Of a DNA stretch of 26,907 nucleotides, positions 7,331 through 15,229 are shown piece after piece. Below the pieces are notes generated by a model. It searched no databases, was not told the DNA's origin, and worked only from the letters and a program-made list of their open reading frames with translations. Location of the stretch: assembly GCA_016207465.1 (NCBI GenBank), contig JACQPP010000148.1, positions 1 through 26,907 on the forward strand, given 5' to 3'. How positions within the stretch are numbered: position 1 is the first letter of the stretch; each line of letters begins with the position of its first letter. Both the position numbers and the translations under genes were made by a program. Source of the stretch: Methanobacteriota archaeon (GTDB lineage Archaea > Halobacteriota > Syntropharchaeia > JACQPP01).

Positions 7331-8695
7331 TCACTTTGCGCCCCGGATGGCGGCGAGCATCTCGGGGACGCGGGTGAACTTCACCCGGACCTTTCCCACT
7401 TGGGCCCCCCGGGACACCTCGATGGAGTCCAGGGTCTTCCAGTCCTGGAAGGTCACGAACTCGACCCCCCGCTGCCTCAGCAGGGCGGGGATGGCGTCGG
7501 GGCTCCCGGCCCTGTTGAGCCGCCCCGCGGTCTGGTCCTCCACCATGAGCTTCACAGTGGCGGCCGCGCACCCCCGGTTGGTCCCGATGAGGCCGCTGGG
7601 GCCGCGCTTGGCCCAGCCCACCACGTACTCCCCCGGGAGGGGCTGCCGGGTGGCGGGGTCCACCACGCGGCCCTCCGCGTTGGGGATGCGGCCGCTCTTC
7701 TCGTCGAAGGGGACCCCTGGGATGGGGACGCCGCGGTATCCCACGGAGCGGAACACCAGCCCCACAGGGAGCACCTCGAACACCCCGGTCCCCTCGGCCT
7801 GCAGGCCCCCCTTCCCATCGGGGACCAGCCGGTTCTTCTCGAGCCGGATGGCGGTGACCCTCCCCTTCTCCCCGAGTATCTCCACCGGGGAGACGAGGAA
7901 GCGGAGGCGGACCTTCCGGGGCTTCTCTCCCTCCCCCCGCCTCGACTGCTCCACCACATAGTCCACGTTCTTCTTGACCCTCGGATTGGACATCTGGGTC
8001 CTCGACGCCTCGTCCAGAACCGCCTCCCCCAGGTCCACCACGAGGTCCGCCGAGGCGAGGCCGCCGATTTCCTGTATCTCATCGGGGGAATAGGCGGCCT
8101 GGGCGGGCCCCCGGCGCGCCAGGATGTAAATCTCTCTTACTCGGCTGCGCCGCAGGGCCTCCAGGGCGTAGTCGGCGATGTCCGTCCCGGCCAGGGTGTC
8201 GGGGTCGCGGGCGAGGACTCGGGTCACGTCCATGGCCACGTTGCCGACTCCCACCACCGCCGCCCGCTCCGCCGACAGGTCGAAGGAGAGGTCTCGGTAG
8301 TCGGGGTGGCCGTTGTACCATCCCACGAAGGCGGTGGCCGAGTGGCTCCCCCGGAGGTCCTCCCCGGGGACGCCGAGCCTCCGGTCATGCTCGTTGCCCA
8401 CCGCATAGACAATCTGGTGGTAGTGGCCGCGGAGGTCCGACGCCTGCAGGTCCCGGCCGAGGGCCACGTTCCCGAAGAAGCGGAACTCCGGCCGCAGGGC
8501 CACCCGCTCGTACACCGCCGTCACGGATTTGATTTTCTGGTGGTCCGGGGCCACCCCTCCCCGCACCAGCCCGTAGGGGGTGGGGAGGCGGTCGAACATG
8601 TCCACCCGCAGGTCCCCCTCCGGGGCCTTCAGCAGGGCCTCGGCCGCGTAGAAGCCGGCGGGCCCGGAGCCCACGATGGCTACGCACACAGGCAT
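7331..8695 (-). CDS. FprA-type ferredoxin/adrenodoxin NADP+ reductase
   Basis: The 454-residue protein matches the adrenodoxin reductase/FprA family in length and order. The FAD-binding motif is VAIVGSGPAGFYAAE (residues 5-19), then PTPYGLVRGGVAPDH, which lines the flavin site, the NADP-binding VVGVGNVAMDVTRVL, and the C-terminal flavin motif YVVGWAKRGPSGLIGTN. Such enzymes pass electrons between NADPH and ferredoxins in the cytosol. The best-known members are bacterial and mitochondrial, so an archaeal copy suggests an old transfer. Its start lies about 28 bp from a palindromic TATA-like element that it shares with the divergent SDR gene. Confidence 0.9.
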   Translation of the reverse strand: MPVCVAIVGSGPAGFYAAEALLKAPEGDLRVDMFDRLPTPYGLVRGGVAPDHQKIKSVTAVYERVALRPEFRFFGNVALGRDLQASDLRGHYHQIVYAVGNEHDRRLGVPGEDLRGSHSATAFVGWYNGHPDYRDLSFDLSAERAAVVGVGNVAMDVTRVLARDPDTLAGTDIADYALEALRRSRVREIYILARRGPAQAAYSPDEIQEIGGLASADLVVDLGEAVLDEASRTQMSNPRVKKNVDYVVEQSRRGEGEKPRKVRLRFLVSPVEILGEKGRVTAIRLEKNRLVPDGKGGLQAEGTGVFEVLPVGLVFRSVGYRGVPIPGVPFDEKSGRIPNAEGRVVDPATRQPLPGEYVVGWAKRGPSGLIGTNRGCAAATVKLMVEDQTAGRLNRAGSPDAIPALLRQRGVEFVTFQDWKTLDSIEVSRGAQVGKVRVKFTRVPEMLAAIRGAK

Positions 8696-8716
8696 CGCTT
8701 GTCGCTTTTTCGGGGG

Positions 8717-8731
8717 AAACCTTAAGGGTTT
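8717..8731. promoter_or_regulatory. Near-palindromic bidirectional TATA element
   Basis: AAACCTTAAGGGTTT is centred on the palindrome CCTTAAGG. The centre is about 31 bp from the SDR ATG (8755) and about 28 bp from the reductase ATG (8695). No second AT-rich site exists in the 59-bp gap, so one TATA box probably drives leaderless transcription both ways. Confidence 0.6.
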
Positions 8732-8754
8732 GTTACATCGAATCCGTATTCTGC

Positions 8755-9519
8755 ATGAAGCGGGAGCTCCAGGGGCGGGTGGCCATCGTCACCGGGGGCG
8801 CCCAGGGAATCGGGCGGGCCATCTGCACCACCCTGGCCCGCCAGGGGGCCCGCCTCGTCATCAACTACCGGACCAGCGAGCGGGAGGCCCGGAGGCTCGC
8901 CCGGGACCTGGGGAAGTTCAGCGAGGCGGCGGCCCTCCGGGGGGACGTGTCTGACCCCGGCGATGTCCAGCGCATGGTGTCGGCGGCCCGCCGCGAGTTC
9001 GGCCGGGTGGACATCCTGGTGAACAACGCCTCCTACTCCTCCCCCGCCTCCTGGAAGGCCTCCCTGGAGGACCTCTCCCTGGCCGAGTGGGAGCGCACCC
9101 TGCAGGTGGACCTCAAGGGGACCCTCCTCTGCTCCAAGGCCGTGGCCCCCTTCATGCGGCGCCAGCGGCGGGGGAAGATTGTGAACTTCACCGCCTCCTC
9201 CGCCCTCTGGGGGGACCCCGAGACCCTCCTCTACGCAGCGGCCAAGATGGGCATCGTCGGCCTCACCCGCGCCATGGCCCGCTCCCTCGCCCCCCACATC
9301 CAGGTGAACGCCGTGGCCCCCGGCTCCGTGCGCACCCGCTGGGTGGAGGAGTGGCGGCTCACCCGCCGCGACCTCGACTCCATCCTTCGCTCCACCCCCG
9401 CCGGTCGCATCGGGGAGCCCGAGGAGGTGGCCGAGGTGGTCCTCTTCCTCGCCTCCGACCGCTCCGACTTCGTCACCGGCCAGACCTGGATTGTGGACGG
9501 CGGCGTCACCACGATATGA
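8755..9519 (+). CDS. Short-chain dehydrogenase/reductase (FabG-like)
   Basis: The 254-residue product is a classical SDR: cofactor motif TGGAQGIG at residues 13-20, NNAS near residue 91, the catalytic Ser in FTASSALW and the YAAAK Tyr-Lys pair about 13-15 residues further, then APGSVRTRW and the C-terminal FVTGQTWIVDGG. It probably oxidises or reduces an alcohol/keto group with NAD(P)(H) in the cytosol; the substrate cannot be read. Its stop overlaps the queC start (ATGA at 9516-9519), so the two are co-translated, but a functional link to preQ0 synthesis is not obvious. Confidence 0.92.
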   Translation: MKRELQGRVAIVTGGAQGIGRAICTTLARQGARLVINYRTSEREARRLARDLGKFSEAAALRGDVSDPGDVQRMVSAARREFGRVDILVNNASYSSPASWKASLEDLSLAEWERTLQVDLKGTLLCSKAVAPFMRRQRRGKIVNFTASSALWGDPETLLYAAAKMGIVGLTRAMARSLAPHIQVNAVAPGSVRTRWVEEWRLTRRDLDSILRSTPAGRIGEPEEVAEVVLFLASDRSDFVTGQTWIVDGGVTTI

Positions 9520-10172
9520 AGCAGGCCCTCGCATTGCTCTCGGGGGGACTGGACTCCGCCGTCGCACTGGGCTGGGCCATCCACCGGGGATTCCGCGTGC
9601 ACCCCATCACCTTCCACTACCACAGGCGCCCCCGCCGGGAGGTGGAGGCCACCCGGGCCCTGGCGCGCTGGGCCGGGGGAGAGCGCCTCCGGGAGGTGGA
9701 CCTCCCATTTCTGCGGGAGGTCGAGGATGTCCCCCCCCGGGAACTCCGGAATCCCGCCCTGCGCCGCTCGCCCCCCGGGTACATCCCGGGGCGCAACCTC
9801 CTCTTCTACTCCATCGCCCTCCACTACGCGAGCCTCCTCGGGGCCCGGACCATCGTGGGGGCCCACCACCGGGGGGACCGGCAGACATTCCCCGATGCCC
9901 ACCCCGGGTTCTTCCAGGGCCTCAACCGCCTCGCCCAACGCCACGAACTGGGACACATCCGCGTCGAAACCCCCCTCATCCACCTCACCAAAACCCAGAT
10001 TATCCGCCGGGGGAGGTCCCTCGGGGTCCCCCTGGGGCTCACCTGGTCCTGCTACGAGGACCGCCCGGCGCCCTGCAACCGATGCCCCTCCTGCCGGGAG
10101 CGGGCCGAGGCATTCCACCGCCTCGGATGGGAAGACCCGACGCCACGGACCCGAACTATTAAGAGGAAATAG
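9516..10172 (+). CDS. queC: 7-cyano-7-deazaguanine (preQ0) synthase
   Basis: The 218-residue protein carries the PP-loop ATP-pyrophosphatase motif SGGLDSA at residues 9-15 and the four-cysteine zinc site near the C-terminus (SCYEDRPAPCNRCPSCRE, C-x8-C-x2-C-x2-C). QueC turns 7-carboxy-7-deazaguanine into preQ0 with ATP and ammonia, on the way to archaeosine in archaeal tRNA. The sequence GAHHRGDRQTFPDAHPGF matches the family's substrate-loop region. It overlaps the SDR gene by 4 bp and is followed after 140 bp by queD, the earlier pathway step. Confidence 0.93.
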   Translation: MKQALALLSGGLDSAVALGWAIHRGFRVHPITFHYHRRPRREVEATRALARWAGGERLREVDLPFLREVEDVPPRELRNPALRRSPPGYIPGRNLLFYSIALHYASLLGARTIVGAHHRGDRQTFPDAHPGFFQGLNRLAQRHELGHIRVETPLIHLTKTQIIRRGRSLGVPLGLTWSCYEDRPAPCNRCPSCRERAEAFHRLGWEDPTPRTRTIKRK

Positions 10173-10193
10173 GAGGAGGATGGTGAACGGAAC

Positions 10194-10316
10194 ATGAAGC
10201 TCGGGGTTACGGAGCATATGGACTGCGCTCAAATCCCTTTTCTTTCTTTTGCTGTCGCAAAAGAAAGAAAAGCGATTTCATTCGGAAAAGAAAGAAAACC
10301 GTGGGGGGTTGTATGA
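10194..10316 (+). pseudogene. Duplicated and interrupted 5' end of queD
   Basis: ATG 10194 opens a 40-codon frame whose first 12 codons repeat those of the intact queD at 10313 (MKLGVTEHMDCA). The two copies differ at four bases, all silent third positions. After codon 12 the frame runs into a long hairpin and ends at the TGA that overlaps the intact queD ATG (ATGA at 10313-10316). A purine-rich GGAGGAGG lies upstream of the first copy. It could be a scar of an insertion or recombination, or a leader peptide coupled to queD. The peptide alone cannot be an enzyme. Confidence 0.6.
10230..10279. repeat. Long inverted repeat (22-bp stem) in front of queD
   Basis: Arms 10230-10252 and 10257-10279 pair with one interior mismatch (plus one at the end) around the loop TGTC. 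The left arm equals the repeat at 770-792 in inverse orientation. The left arm is T-rich on the plus strand, so it may terminate transcripts coming from queC. Confidence 0.75.
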
Positions 10317-10639
10317 AGCTGGGGGTCACGGAGCATATGGATTGCGCCCATCACCTGCCGGACCACGAGAAGTGCGGGCGCCAGCACGGCCACACCTACC
10401 GGGTGGACGTGGTCATCGAGGGGAAGCACAAGGGGGGGATGATGCTCGACTTCGCGGTTCTCAAGAAGAGCCTCCGGGAGGTCCTCGGGGACTACGACCA
10501 CCGAGACCTCAACGACTTCCTCCCCTACCCCTCGGTGGAGAACATCTGCGTCATGCTCAAGGAGCGGCTCCAGGAGAAAATCGGGTTCTCTTTCACCCTC
10601 CGGGTCTGGGAGGGCGAGGGGAAATGGGCGGAACTCTGA
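10313..10639 (+). CDS. queD: 6-carboxytetrahydropterin synthase (QueD/PTPS family)
   Basis: The 108-residue product has the compact T-fold of the family: His13/His14 after MDCA, then the catalytic and zinc segment CGRQHGHTY (Cys21, His25, His27), the YDHRDLND loop and the substrate glutamate in LRVWEGEG. QueD makes 6-carboxy-5,6,7,8-tetrahydropterin from dihydroneopterin triphosphate, the first dedicated step to preQ0. ATG 10313 is preferred over the GTG at 10301 because it starts the conserved MKLGVTEHMD. It overlaps the next gene by 16 bp. The upstream region contains a broken duplicate of its own start. Confidence 0.92.
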   Translation: MKLGVTEHMDCAHHLPDHEKCGRQHGHTYRVDVVIEGKHKGGMMLDFAVLKKSLREVLGDYDHRDLNDFLPYPSVENICVMLKERLQEKIGFSFTLRVWEGEGKWAEL

Positions 10640-11817
10640 CCCCGCCCCCCGGATTCCTGCCTCGCTCGAAACCCAATCCTCCGCTGCGGGGACACCGGGG
10701 CGCCGATGCGGCCATCATCGGAGGGGGCCTCACCGGCTCCGCGGCCGCCCATTTTCTGGCCCGAGAGGGAATTCGGGTCATCCTCCTGGAGGCCCATATC
10801 CTCGCCGGGGGCGCCTCGGGCCTGGGCACGGGCCTCATCGTCACCGGCCTCGGGGAGCACTTCGCGGCCACCTCCCATCGCTGGGGGACCCCGGTGGCCC
10901 GGGACATCTGGAGGTGGAACCGGGAGAACCACCGCCAGGTGGCCCGGCTCGCGCGCGACATCCCCTGCGGCTACCGTGCCACCGGGGGCTACCGCCTGGC
11001 CCGGGACCCCGCCGAGATGGAGGCCCTCCGGGAGAGCGCCCCCCTCCAGCGGAGGCTCGGCTTCCCCCTCCGCCTGCTGGAGCCCGACGAGGTCGAACAT
11101 CTGGGGGCCTGGGGATTCCACGGGGGGGCCCACTGTCCCACGGACGGCCAGGTGGACACCCCCGCCCTCGTCCTGGGGCTGGCCCGCCGGGCCGAGGAAA
11201 ACGGGGCACTGCTCTTCGAGGGGAGCCCAGTGGTCCGCATCCAGCGGCACCCCGGGGGCTTCCTCCTCTCGACTCCCCGGGGCCGGGTGGAGGCCCCCCG
11301 GGTGCTCGTCGCCACCAACGGCTTCTGGCCTCCTCTCCGGCTCCGGGTAAACGTGCGCCCGTTCCGGAGCCAGGTCCTCGCCACCGCCCTCCTCCGCAGG
11401 CCCCGCCTCCCCGCCCCCGGGTTCTCCGGAGGGGGAAGCGAATACTGGAGGCTCTGGCGCGGGCGGCTGCTCCTCGGGGGGCTCGGCGGGGCCCCCGCCG
11501 CATCCGAGGCGACCCCCTCCCGCCGGGTGACCCGGCGGGTCCAGCGGGGGCTGGAGGAGTTCCGCCGCACCCACGTCCCCCATCTCCGCGCCGGGACCAC
11601 CCACCGCTGGGCGGGGACCCTCGGGGTCACCACCGACGGCCTCCCCCTCATCGGACCTGCCGGGAGGGGCCTCTGGGTCGCCGGGGCCTACAGTGGCCAC
11701 GGCCTCGGATACACCCCTCTCGCCGCCCGCGCCGTGGCACGCCGGATGCTGGGGGAGCGGGCCCGGGTTCCCCCGGTGTTCGACCCCGGCAGGCGCCCCC
11801 TCGGCAGATATCTGTAG
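10624..11817 (+). CDS. FAD-dependent oxidoreductase (DAO/GlpD-like amine oxidase family)
   Basis: The 397-residue protein begins with a proline-rich leader, then the dinucleotide-binding motif AAIIGGGLTGSAAAHFLA (residues 29-46) with the ribose-binding Glu56. The C-terminal part has RWAGTLGVTTDGLPLIGP and the flavin motif WVAGAYSGHGLGYTP, which fit the D-amino-acid oxidase/glycine oxidase/sarcosine oxidase superfamily. It likely oxidises an amine or amino acid; the true substrate cannot be deduced. The ATG at 10624 overlaps queD by 16 bp, so they may be co-transcribed without an evident pathway link. Confidence 0.88.
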   Translation: MGGTLTPPPGFLPRSKPNPPLRGHRGADAAIIGGGLTGSAAAHFLAREGIRVILLEAHILAGGASGLGTGLIVTGLGEHFAATSHRWGTPVARDIWRWNRENHRQVARLARDIPCGYRATGGYRLARDPAEMEALRESAPLQRRLGFPLRLLEPDEVEHLGAWGFHGGAHCPTDGQVDTPALVLGLARRAEENGALLFEGSPVVRIQRHPGGFLLSTPRGRVEAPRVLVATNGFWPPLRLRVNVRPFRSQVLATALLRRPRLPAPGFSGGGSEYWRLWRGRLLLGGLGGAPAASEATPSRRVTRRVQRGLEEFRRTHVPHLRAGTTHRWAGTLGVTTDGLPLIGPAGRGLWVAGAYSGHGLGYTPLAARAVARRMLGERARVPPVFDPGRRPLGRYL

Positions 11818-11859
11818 TCACATTCAAATCCCCGGAAACCCAGGTATCTACCACCCCCA

Positions 11860-13176
11860 ATGCCCCCCTCCGAGACCTCCGAGCTCATCGAGAGGAACCT
11901 CCACCAGCTTACCCGCAACCTCGACCAGCTCTTCTTCGAGGAGGAGCGGGTCCGCAAGGAGGTCGAGTTCCGGGAGCGCCTCCAGCACCTGGAGGCCCGC
12001 GGGGAGGTCCTCCAGAACGCCCTGGCCCAGGTGGGGGACCAGGTGGCCCGCCTCCGCGAGACCGTGGAGGAGGTCTCCTCCCGCACCAGCCCCCGGGACC
12101 GCGAGGGGCTCCGCCGCGAGGAGGCCGAACTCGAGGCGGCCATCAAGAACCTCCAGAGGGACTACCGGGACTCCATCCTCTCCCCCTCCCGCTACAGCGA
12201 AGAGGTGGCCCGTCGGGAGAAGCGCCTCCAGGAGGTCCGCGCATCCCTCGCCCACTTCGAGGCCCTCCACGCCCTCGAGCGGGGCTTCCATGCCGTCGAG
12301 GAGCGCCTCCAGGCCGAGGTGCTCCGCATGGCCGAGGAACAGCGGAGACAGGCGGCGGAGGCCCAGCGGTTCCACCAGGAGACCCAGGCCAGCCTCCAGA
12401 GGGCCCTCCAGGATGCCCTCCGGGAGGCCCGGGCCCACGCCGACCAGACCGCCGTCCAATTGCAGGCCCGCCTCCAGGCCCTCGAAGACACCCAGACCGC
12501 CTCCCTGGAGGGCTTCCGCGAACTCCACCGGGGACTCGAGGAGCGCGTGGCCCGCGAGGCCGAGTCCACCCGCGCCTCCCTGGAGGCCCGCCTCGCCGAT
12601 GTCCCCCAGGCCCTCCGCGAGTTCCGCGAGGCCATCCAGAAGGAGGACCTCGAAAAATTCCGCCAGCGCATCGAGGCCCAGGTGCAGGAGGCCGCCCCGG
12701 GGGAACAGCTCCACGAGATTGCCGCCCACCTCCAGAGCATCCGCGAGGAACTCCACCGCCTCGACCGCGCCGGGGCCACCGCCGCCCACCAGACCGAGGA
12801 GCAGGTGGCCCGGCTCCAGGAGCAGTTGCGGGGTCTCTCCGACCGGGTCGAGAAGGCGGCCCAGGCCCCACCGCCCACCGCGACCGAGGAGGCACTCCAG
12901 AAAGTCCGGGGGGAGGTCCAACTCCAGGGGGAGGCCCTCGACCGCCACCGGGCCGAGGCGGGGGAACTCGCATCCCTCCACCGGGGGCTCGCGGAGAAGA
13001 TGCTGGAACTCCAGGTCCGGGTGGACACCCTCGCCAAAGACACCGGGGAGCCCACGGCGAAGCCCAACAGGCCGGGGGAGGAACTGAAGAGGCTGAAAGA
13101 GGAACTCGACGCCCTGGGACAGAGACTGCAGAAGGTGGAAGAGTGGATGGCGGGGAGCCTGCGGGGGGAGCTGTAG
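11860..13176 (+). CDS. Long coiled-coil protein of unknown function
   Basis: The 438-residue product is almost entirely heptad-patterned, Glu/Arg/Gln/Leu-rich coiled coil from residue 8 to the end, broken by a Pro/Thr-rich spacer near residue 340 (QAPPPTATEE) and another near 399 (TGEPTAKPNRPGEEL). There is no ATPase head, zinc hook or membrane segment, so it is not a full SMC or Rad50. It could be a scaffold or filament-forming protein. A weak AT element (CATTCAAATC, 11820-11829) lies about 35 bp upstream of the ATG. The crotonase gene starts 8 bp after it, which suggests co-transcription. Confidence 0.8.
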   Translation: MPPSETSELIERNLHQLTRNLDQLFFEEERVRKEVEFRERLQHLEARGEVLQNALAQVGDQVARLRETVEEVSSRTSPRDREGLRREEAELEAAIKNLQRDYRDSILSPSRYSEEVARREKRLQEVRASLAHFEALHALERGFHAVEERLQAEVLRMAEEQRRQAAEAQRFHQETQASLQRALQDALREARAHADQTAVQLQARLQALEDTQTASLEGFRELHRGLEERVAREAESTRASLEARLADVPQALREFREAIQKEDLEKFRQRIEAQVQEAAPGEQLHEIAAHLQSIREELHRLDRAGATAAHQTEEQVARLQEQLRGLSDRVEKAAQAPPPTATEEALQKVRGEVQLQGEALDRHRAEAGELASLHRGLAEKMLELQVRVDTLAKDTGEPTAKPNRPGEELKRLKEELDALGQRLQKVEEWMAGSLRGEL

Positions 13177-13184
13177 TCCCCGCC

Positions 13185-13988
13185 ATGGCGCCGACGCAGG
13201 CAGTGCGGGTCGAAAAACAGGGCCCCGTCACCACCGTCATCCTCGACCGCCCCGGGGTCCGCAACGCCATTGACCGCCCCACCGCCAAAAAACTGGCGGA
13301 CGCATTCCGCGCCTTCGAGGGGGACCCCGATGCCCGCGTCGGGGTCCTCTGGGGCGACCACGGCTTTTGCGCCGGGGCCGACCTCAAGGCCATCGCCACC
13401 ACCACCCGGGTTCCCCGGGTGGCCCCGGGGCCGGGGGACGACGGCCCCCTCGGACCCACCCGCATGCTCCTCCAAAAGCCCGTCATCGCCGCCATCGCGG
13501 GCCACGCCGTCGCCGGGGGACTCGAACTCGCCCTCTGGTGCGACCTCCGCATCATGGAGGAGGACGCCATCCTCGGGGTCTTCTGCCGCAGGTGGGGGGT
13601 CCCCCTCATGGACGGAGGCACCATCCGCCTGCCGCGACTCATCGGACTCAGCCGCGCCCTCGACCTCATCCTCACCGGGAGACCCGTGGACGCCCAAGAG
13701 GCCCTCCAGATGGGGCTCGCCAACCGGGTCGTCCCCCGGGGGACCGGTCGGCAGGCCGCCGAAGAACTCGCACACCAAATCGCAGAATTCCCCCAGGTCT
13801 GCATGAACCACGACCGGCTATCCGCCTACGAGCAGTTCGACCTCACGATGGAGGAGGCCATACAGAACGAGACGAGGCACGGGATGGAGGCCATACGGGC
13901 GGGGGAACCATTGGAGGGGGCGAGGAGGTTCAAAGGCGGGGAGGGGAGGCACGGGGAGTTCGGGAGGCGGCCGGTCCAGAGGAGGTGA
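13185..13988 (+). CDS. Enoyl-CoA hydratase/isomerase (crotonase) family protein
   Basis: The 267-residue protein shows crotonase features: NAID near residue 27, the first oxyanion-hole segment HGFCAGADLK (59-68) and the second AGHAVAGGLELALWCD (105-120). In classical hydratases two catalytic glutamates follow; here the matching stretch reads CRRWGVPLMDGGTIRLPRL (134-151), with Arg and Asp where Glu is usual. A subgroup with this RRWGVP...DGG form is known among bacterial crotonases, with unclear activity. Thus a CoA-ester enzyme, but hydration is not assured. It starts 8 bp after the coiled-coil gene and converges with the ICMT-like gene. Confidence 0.88.
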   Translation: MAPTQAVRVEKQGPVTTVILDRPGVRNAIDRPTAKKLADAFRAFEGDPDARVGVLWGDHGFCAGADLKAIATTTRVPRVAPGPGDDGPLGPTRMLLQKPVIAAIAGHAVAGGLELALWCDLRIMEEDAILGVFCRRWGVPLMDGGTIRLPRLIGLSRALDLILTGRPVDAQEALQMGLANRVVPRGTGRQAAEELAHQIAEFPQVCMNHDRLSAYEQFDLTMEEAIQNETRHGMEAIRAGEPLEGARRFKGGEGRHGEFGRRPVQRR

Positions 13989-13991
13989 TTC

Positions 13992-14531
13992 TCATGGATT
14001 CCCGGCTTCCCACAGCCTCCTCCGTGGAATCCACCTCGGCACGCTCTCCTTGTACCTCCGGTATTCCTCCCCGAACCTCCCCTCCAGTTGCGGCTCCTCC
14101 GCCAGCACGATGAACAGGTGGGCCATCACGGGGAACAGCCACCCCCAGAGGAGCAGTGCCCGCGAGTCGAGGAGCAGGGCCTCCCCGAGGAGGACCCCCA
14201 CCACTCCCACCATCATGGGATTCCGCACACGGCGGTAGACTCCCTCCACGACGAGGTGCTTGGGGGGGTCCCAGGGCGCCAGGGTTCCCCGGCCCACCCG
14301 GGCGAAGAGGGAGATGGTGCGGTGCATCATCAGGAGTCCCCCAGCGAGGAGGAGGGCGCCGGGGGCAGCGAGGAGGAGGCGGGGGGGTCCGATGGGCCAG
14401 GGGGATGTGAGAAGGAGCAGGAGGGTGGGGATGAGGACCGTCATGGTCCCCGGCAATACGAGGATGGCCTTGAGCACCGGGGCGCCCAGGGGGCGCCGGG
14501 GGTTTCGATGTTCGAGGCTCGTCTCCATCAT
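13992..14531 (-). CDS. Isoprenylcysteine carboxyl methyltransferase (ICMT)-like membrane methyltransferase
   Basis: The 179-residue product has about four hydrophobic helices (residues 22-42, 50-68, 105-122, 128-145) and the family's C-terminal signature: LVVEGVYRRVRNPMM followed by EEPQLEGRFGEEYRRYKESVPRWIPR. These motifs bind S-adenosylmethionine at the membrane face in ICMT and PEMT-like enzymes. Prokaryotic members methylate unknown, probably lipid or membrane substrates. The start overlaps the stop of the fumarase beta gene (ATGA), so it is in the same transcript. It converges with the crotonase gene, 3 bp apart. Confidence 0.87.
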   Translation of the reverse strand: MMETSLEHRNPRRPLGAPVLKAILVLPGTMTVLIPTLLLLLTSPWPIGPPRLLLAAPGALLLAGGLLMMHRTISLFARVGRGTLAPWDPPKHLVVEGVYRRVRNPMMVGVVGVLLGEALLLDSRALLLWGWLFPVMAHLFIVLAEEPQLEGRFGEEYRRYKESVPRWIPRRRLWEAGNP

Positions 14532-15109
14532 TCATACCTCGGCTTCGCATCCACCTGAATTTCCGCATATCTCTTGACCCCTTCCTGGAACACATCCCCT
14601 CCGTAGATGTCGTTGCCCACCACCACGGGGAACCGCTCCACCCGCATCTCGCGGATGGCCTCCGTCCCCAGGTCCTCGTAGGCGACGACCCGGACGCTCC
14701 GGATGTGTTTGCTGAGGAGGGCCCCGGTGCCCCCGACGGCCACCAGGTAGACGGCCCGGTGGTGCTTCATGGCCTCCACCACCGGGGGGCTCCGGTATCC
14801 CTTGCCGATGGTGGCCTTCAGCCCCCTCTGGAGGAGTGCCTCCATGTATTTGTCCATGCGGCTGGCGGTGGTGGGCCCCGCGCTCCCGATGATGGAGCCG
14901 GGCCTTGGGGGGGTGGGGCCCACGTAGTAGATGACCTGGCCGCGCAGGGGGATGGGGGGCTCCCTCCCCTTCTGGATGTCCTCCGCCATCCGCTTGTGGG
15001 CAGCGTCGCGGGCGGTGTAGAGGGTGCCGGTGACCTCGACCCTGTCGCCCGCGCGGAGGTCGGCCAGCGCGGCGTCGGCGACCGGGGCATCCAGGTGATG
15101 AGTGGTCAT
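14528..15109 (-). CDS. Fumarate hydratase class I, beta subunit (C-terminal domain)
   Basis: The 193-residue protein matches the C-terminal half of class I fumarases: LRAGDRVEVTGTLYTARDAAHKR at the start, VGPTPPRPGSIIGSAGPTTASRMD in the middle (residues 62-86), then KGYRSPPVVEAMK and a Rossmann-like end. With the alpha subunit it hydrates fumarate to malate in the TCA cycle; a related pair makes L-tartrate dehydratase. The ATG at 15109 has a GGAGGGG ribosome site 6-8 bases upstream, unusual in this window, and a CATATC element about 35 bp upstream. The gap to the alpha gene (139 bp) holds two inverted repeats. Confidence 0.92.
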   Translation of the reverse strand: MTTHHLDAPVADAALADLRAGDRVEVTGTLYTARDAAHKRMAEDIQKGREPPIPLRGQVIYYVGPTPPRPGSIIGSAGPTTASRMDKYMEALLQRGLKATIGKGYRSPPVVEAMKHHRAVYLVAVGGTGALLSKHIRSVRVVAYEDLGTEAIREMRVERFPVVVGNDIYGGDVFQEGVKRYAEIQVDAKPRYE

Positions 15110-15178
15110 GGAGTCCCCTCCGGTGGCAGGATGGGCGTACGCCGATATGGGGACCCTACCGCCCGTGCTTGACGGAAT

Positions 15179-15200
15179 TGAGAGAATGGACGGTATCTCA
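15179..15200. promoter_or_regulatory. Inverted repeat 1 between the fumarase genes
   Basis: TGAGA-N12-TCTCA, 22 bp. It shares TGAGAGAAT and the TCTCA end with a second copy 51 bp away. It is upstream of the beta subunit gene on the minus strand. It may be an operator or an RNA hairpin. Confidence 0.5.
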
Positions 15201-15229
15201 TATTCAAGCCCCCCCGGCCCCCGCAGGAT

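Noticed and set aside
7301..8725. A 474-codon plus-strand frame opposite the FprA-type reductase
   Set aside because: Antisense shadow that also runs through the tRNA-Leu gene.
9516..10639. queC/queD as parts of a DNA 7-deazaguanine modification cluster
   Set aside because: They are far from the island and have host-like composition; archaeosine in tRNA explains them. They only supply a possible substrate.
10914..13988. A very long (1024-codon) plus-strand frame
   Set aside because: Only its end is coding (the crotonase, from 13185). The rest is Pro/Gly/Arg-rich shadow of the oxidoreductase and coiled-coil genes, due to high GC.
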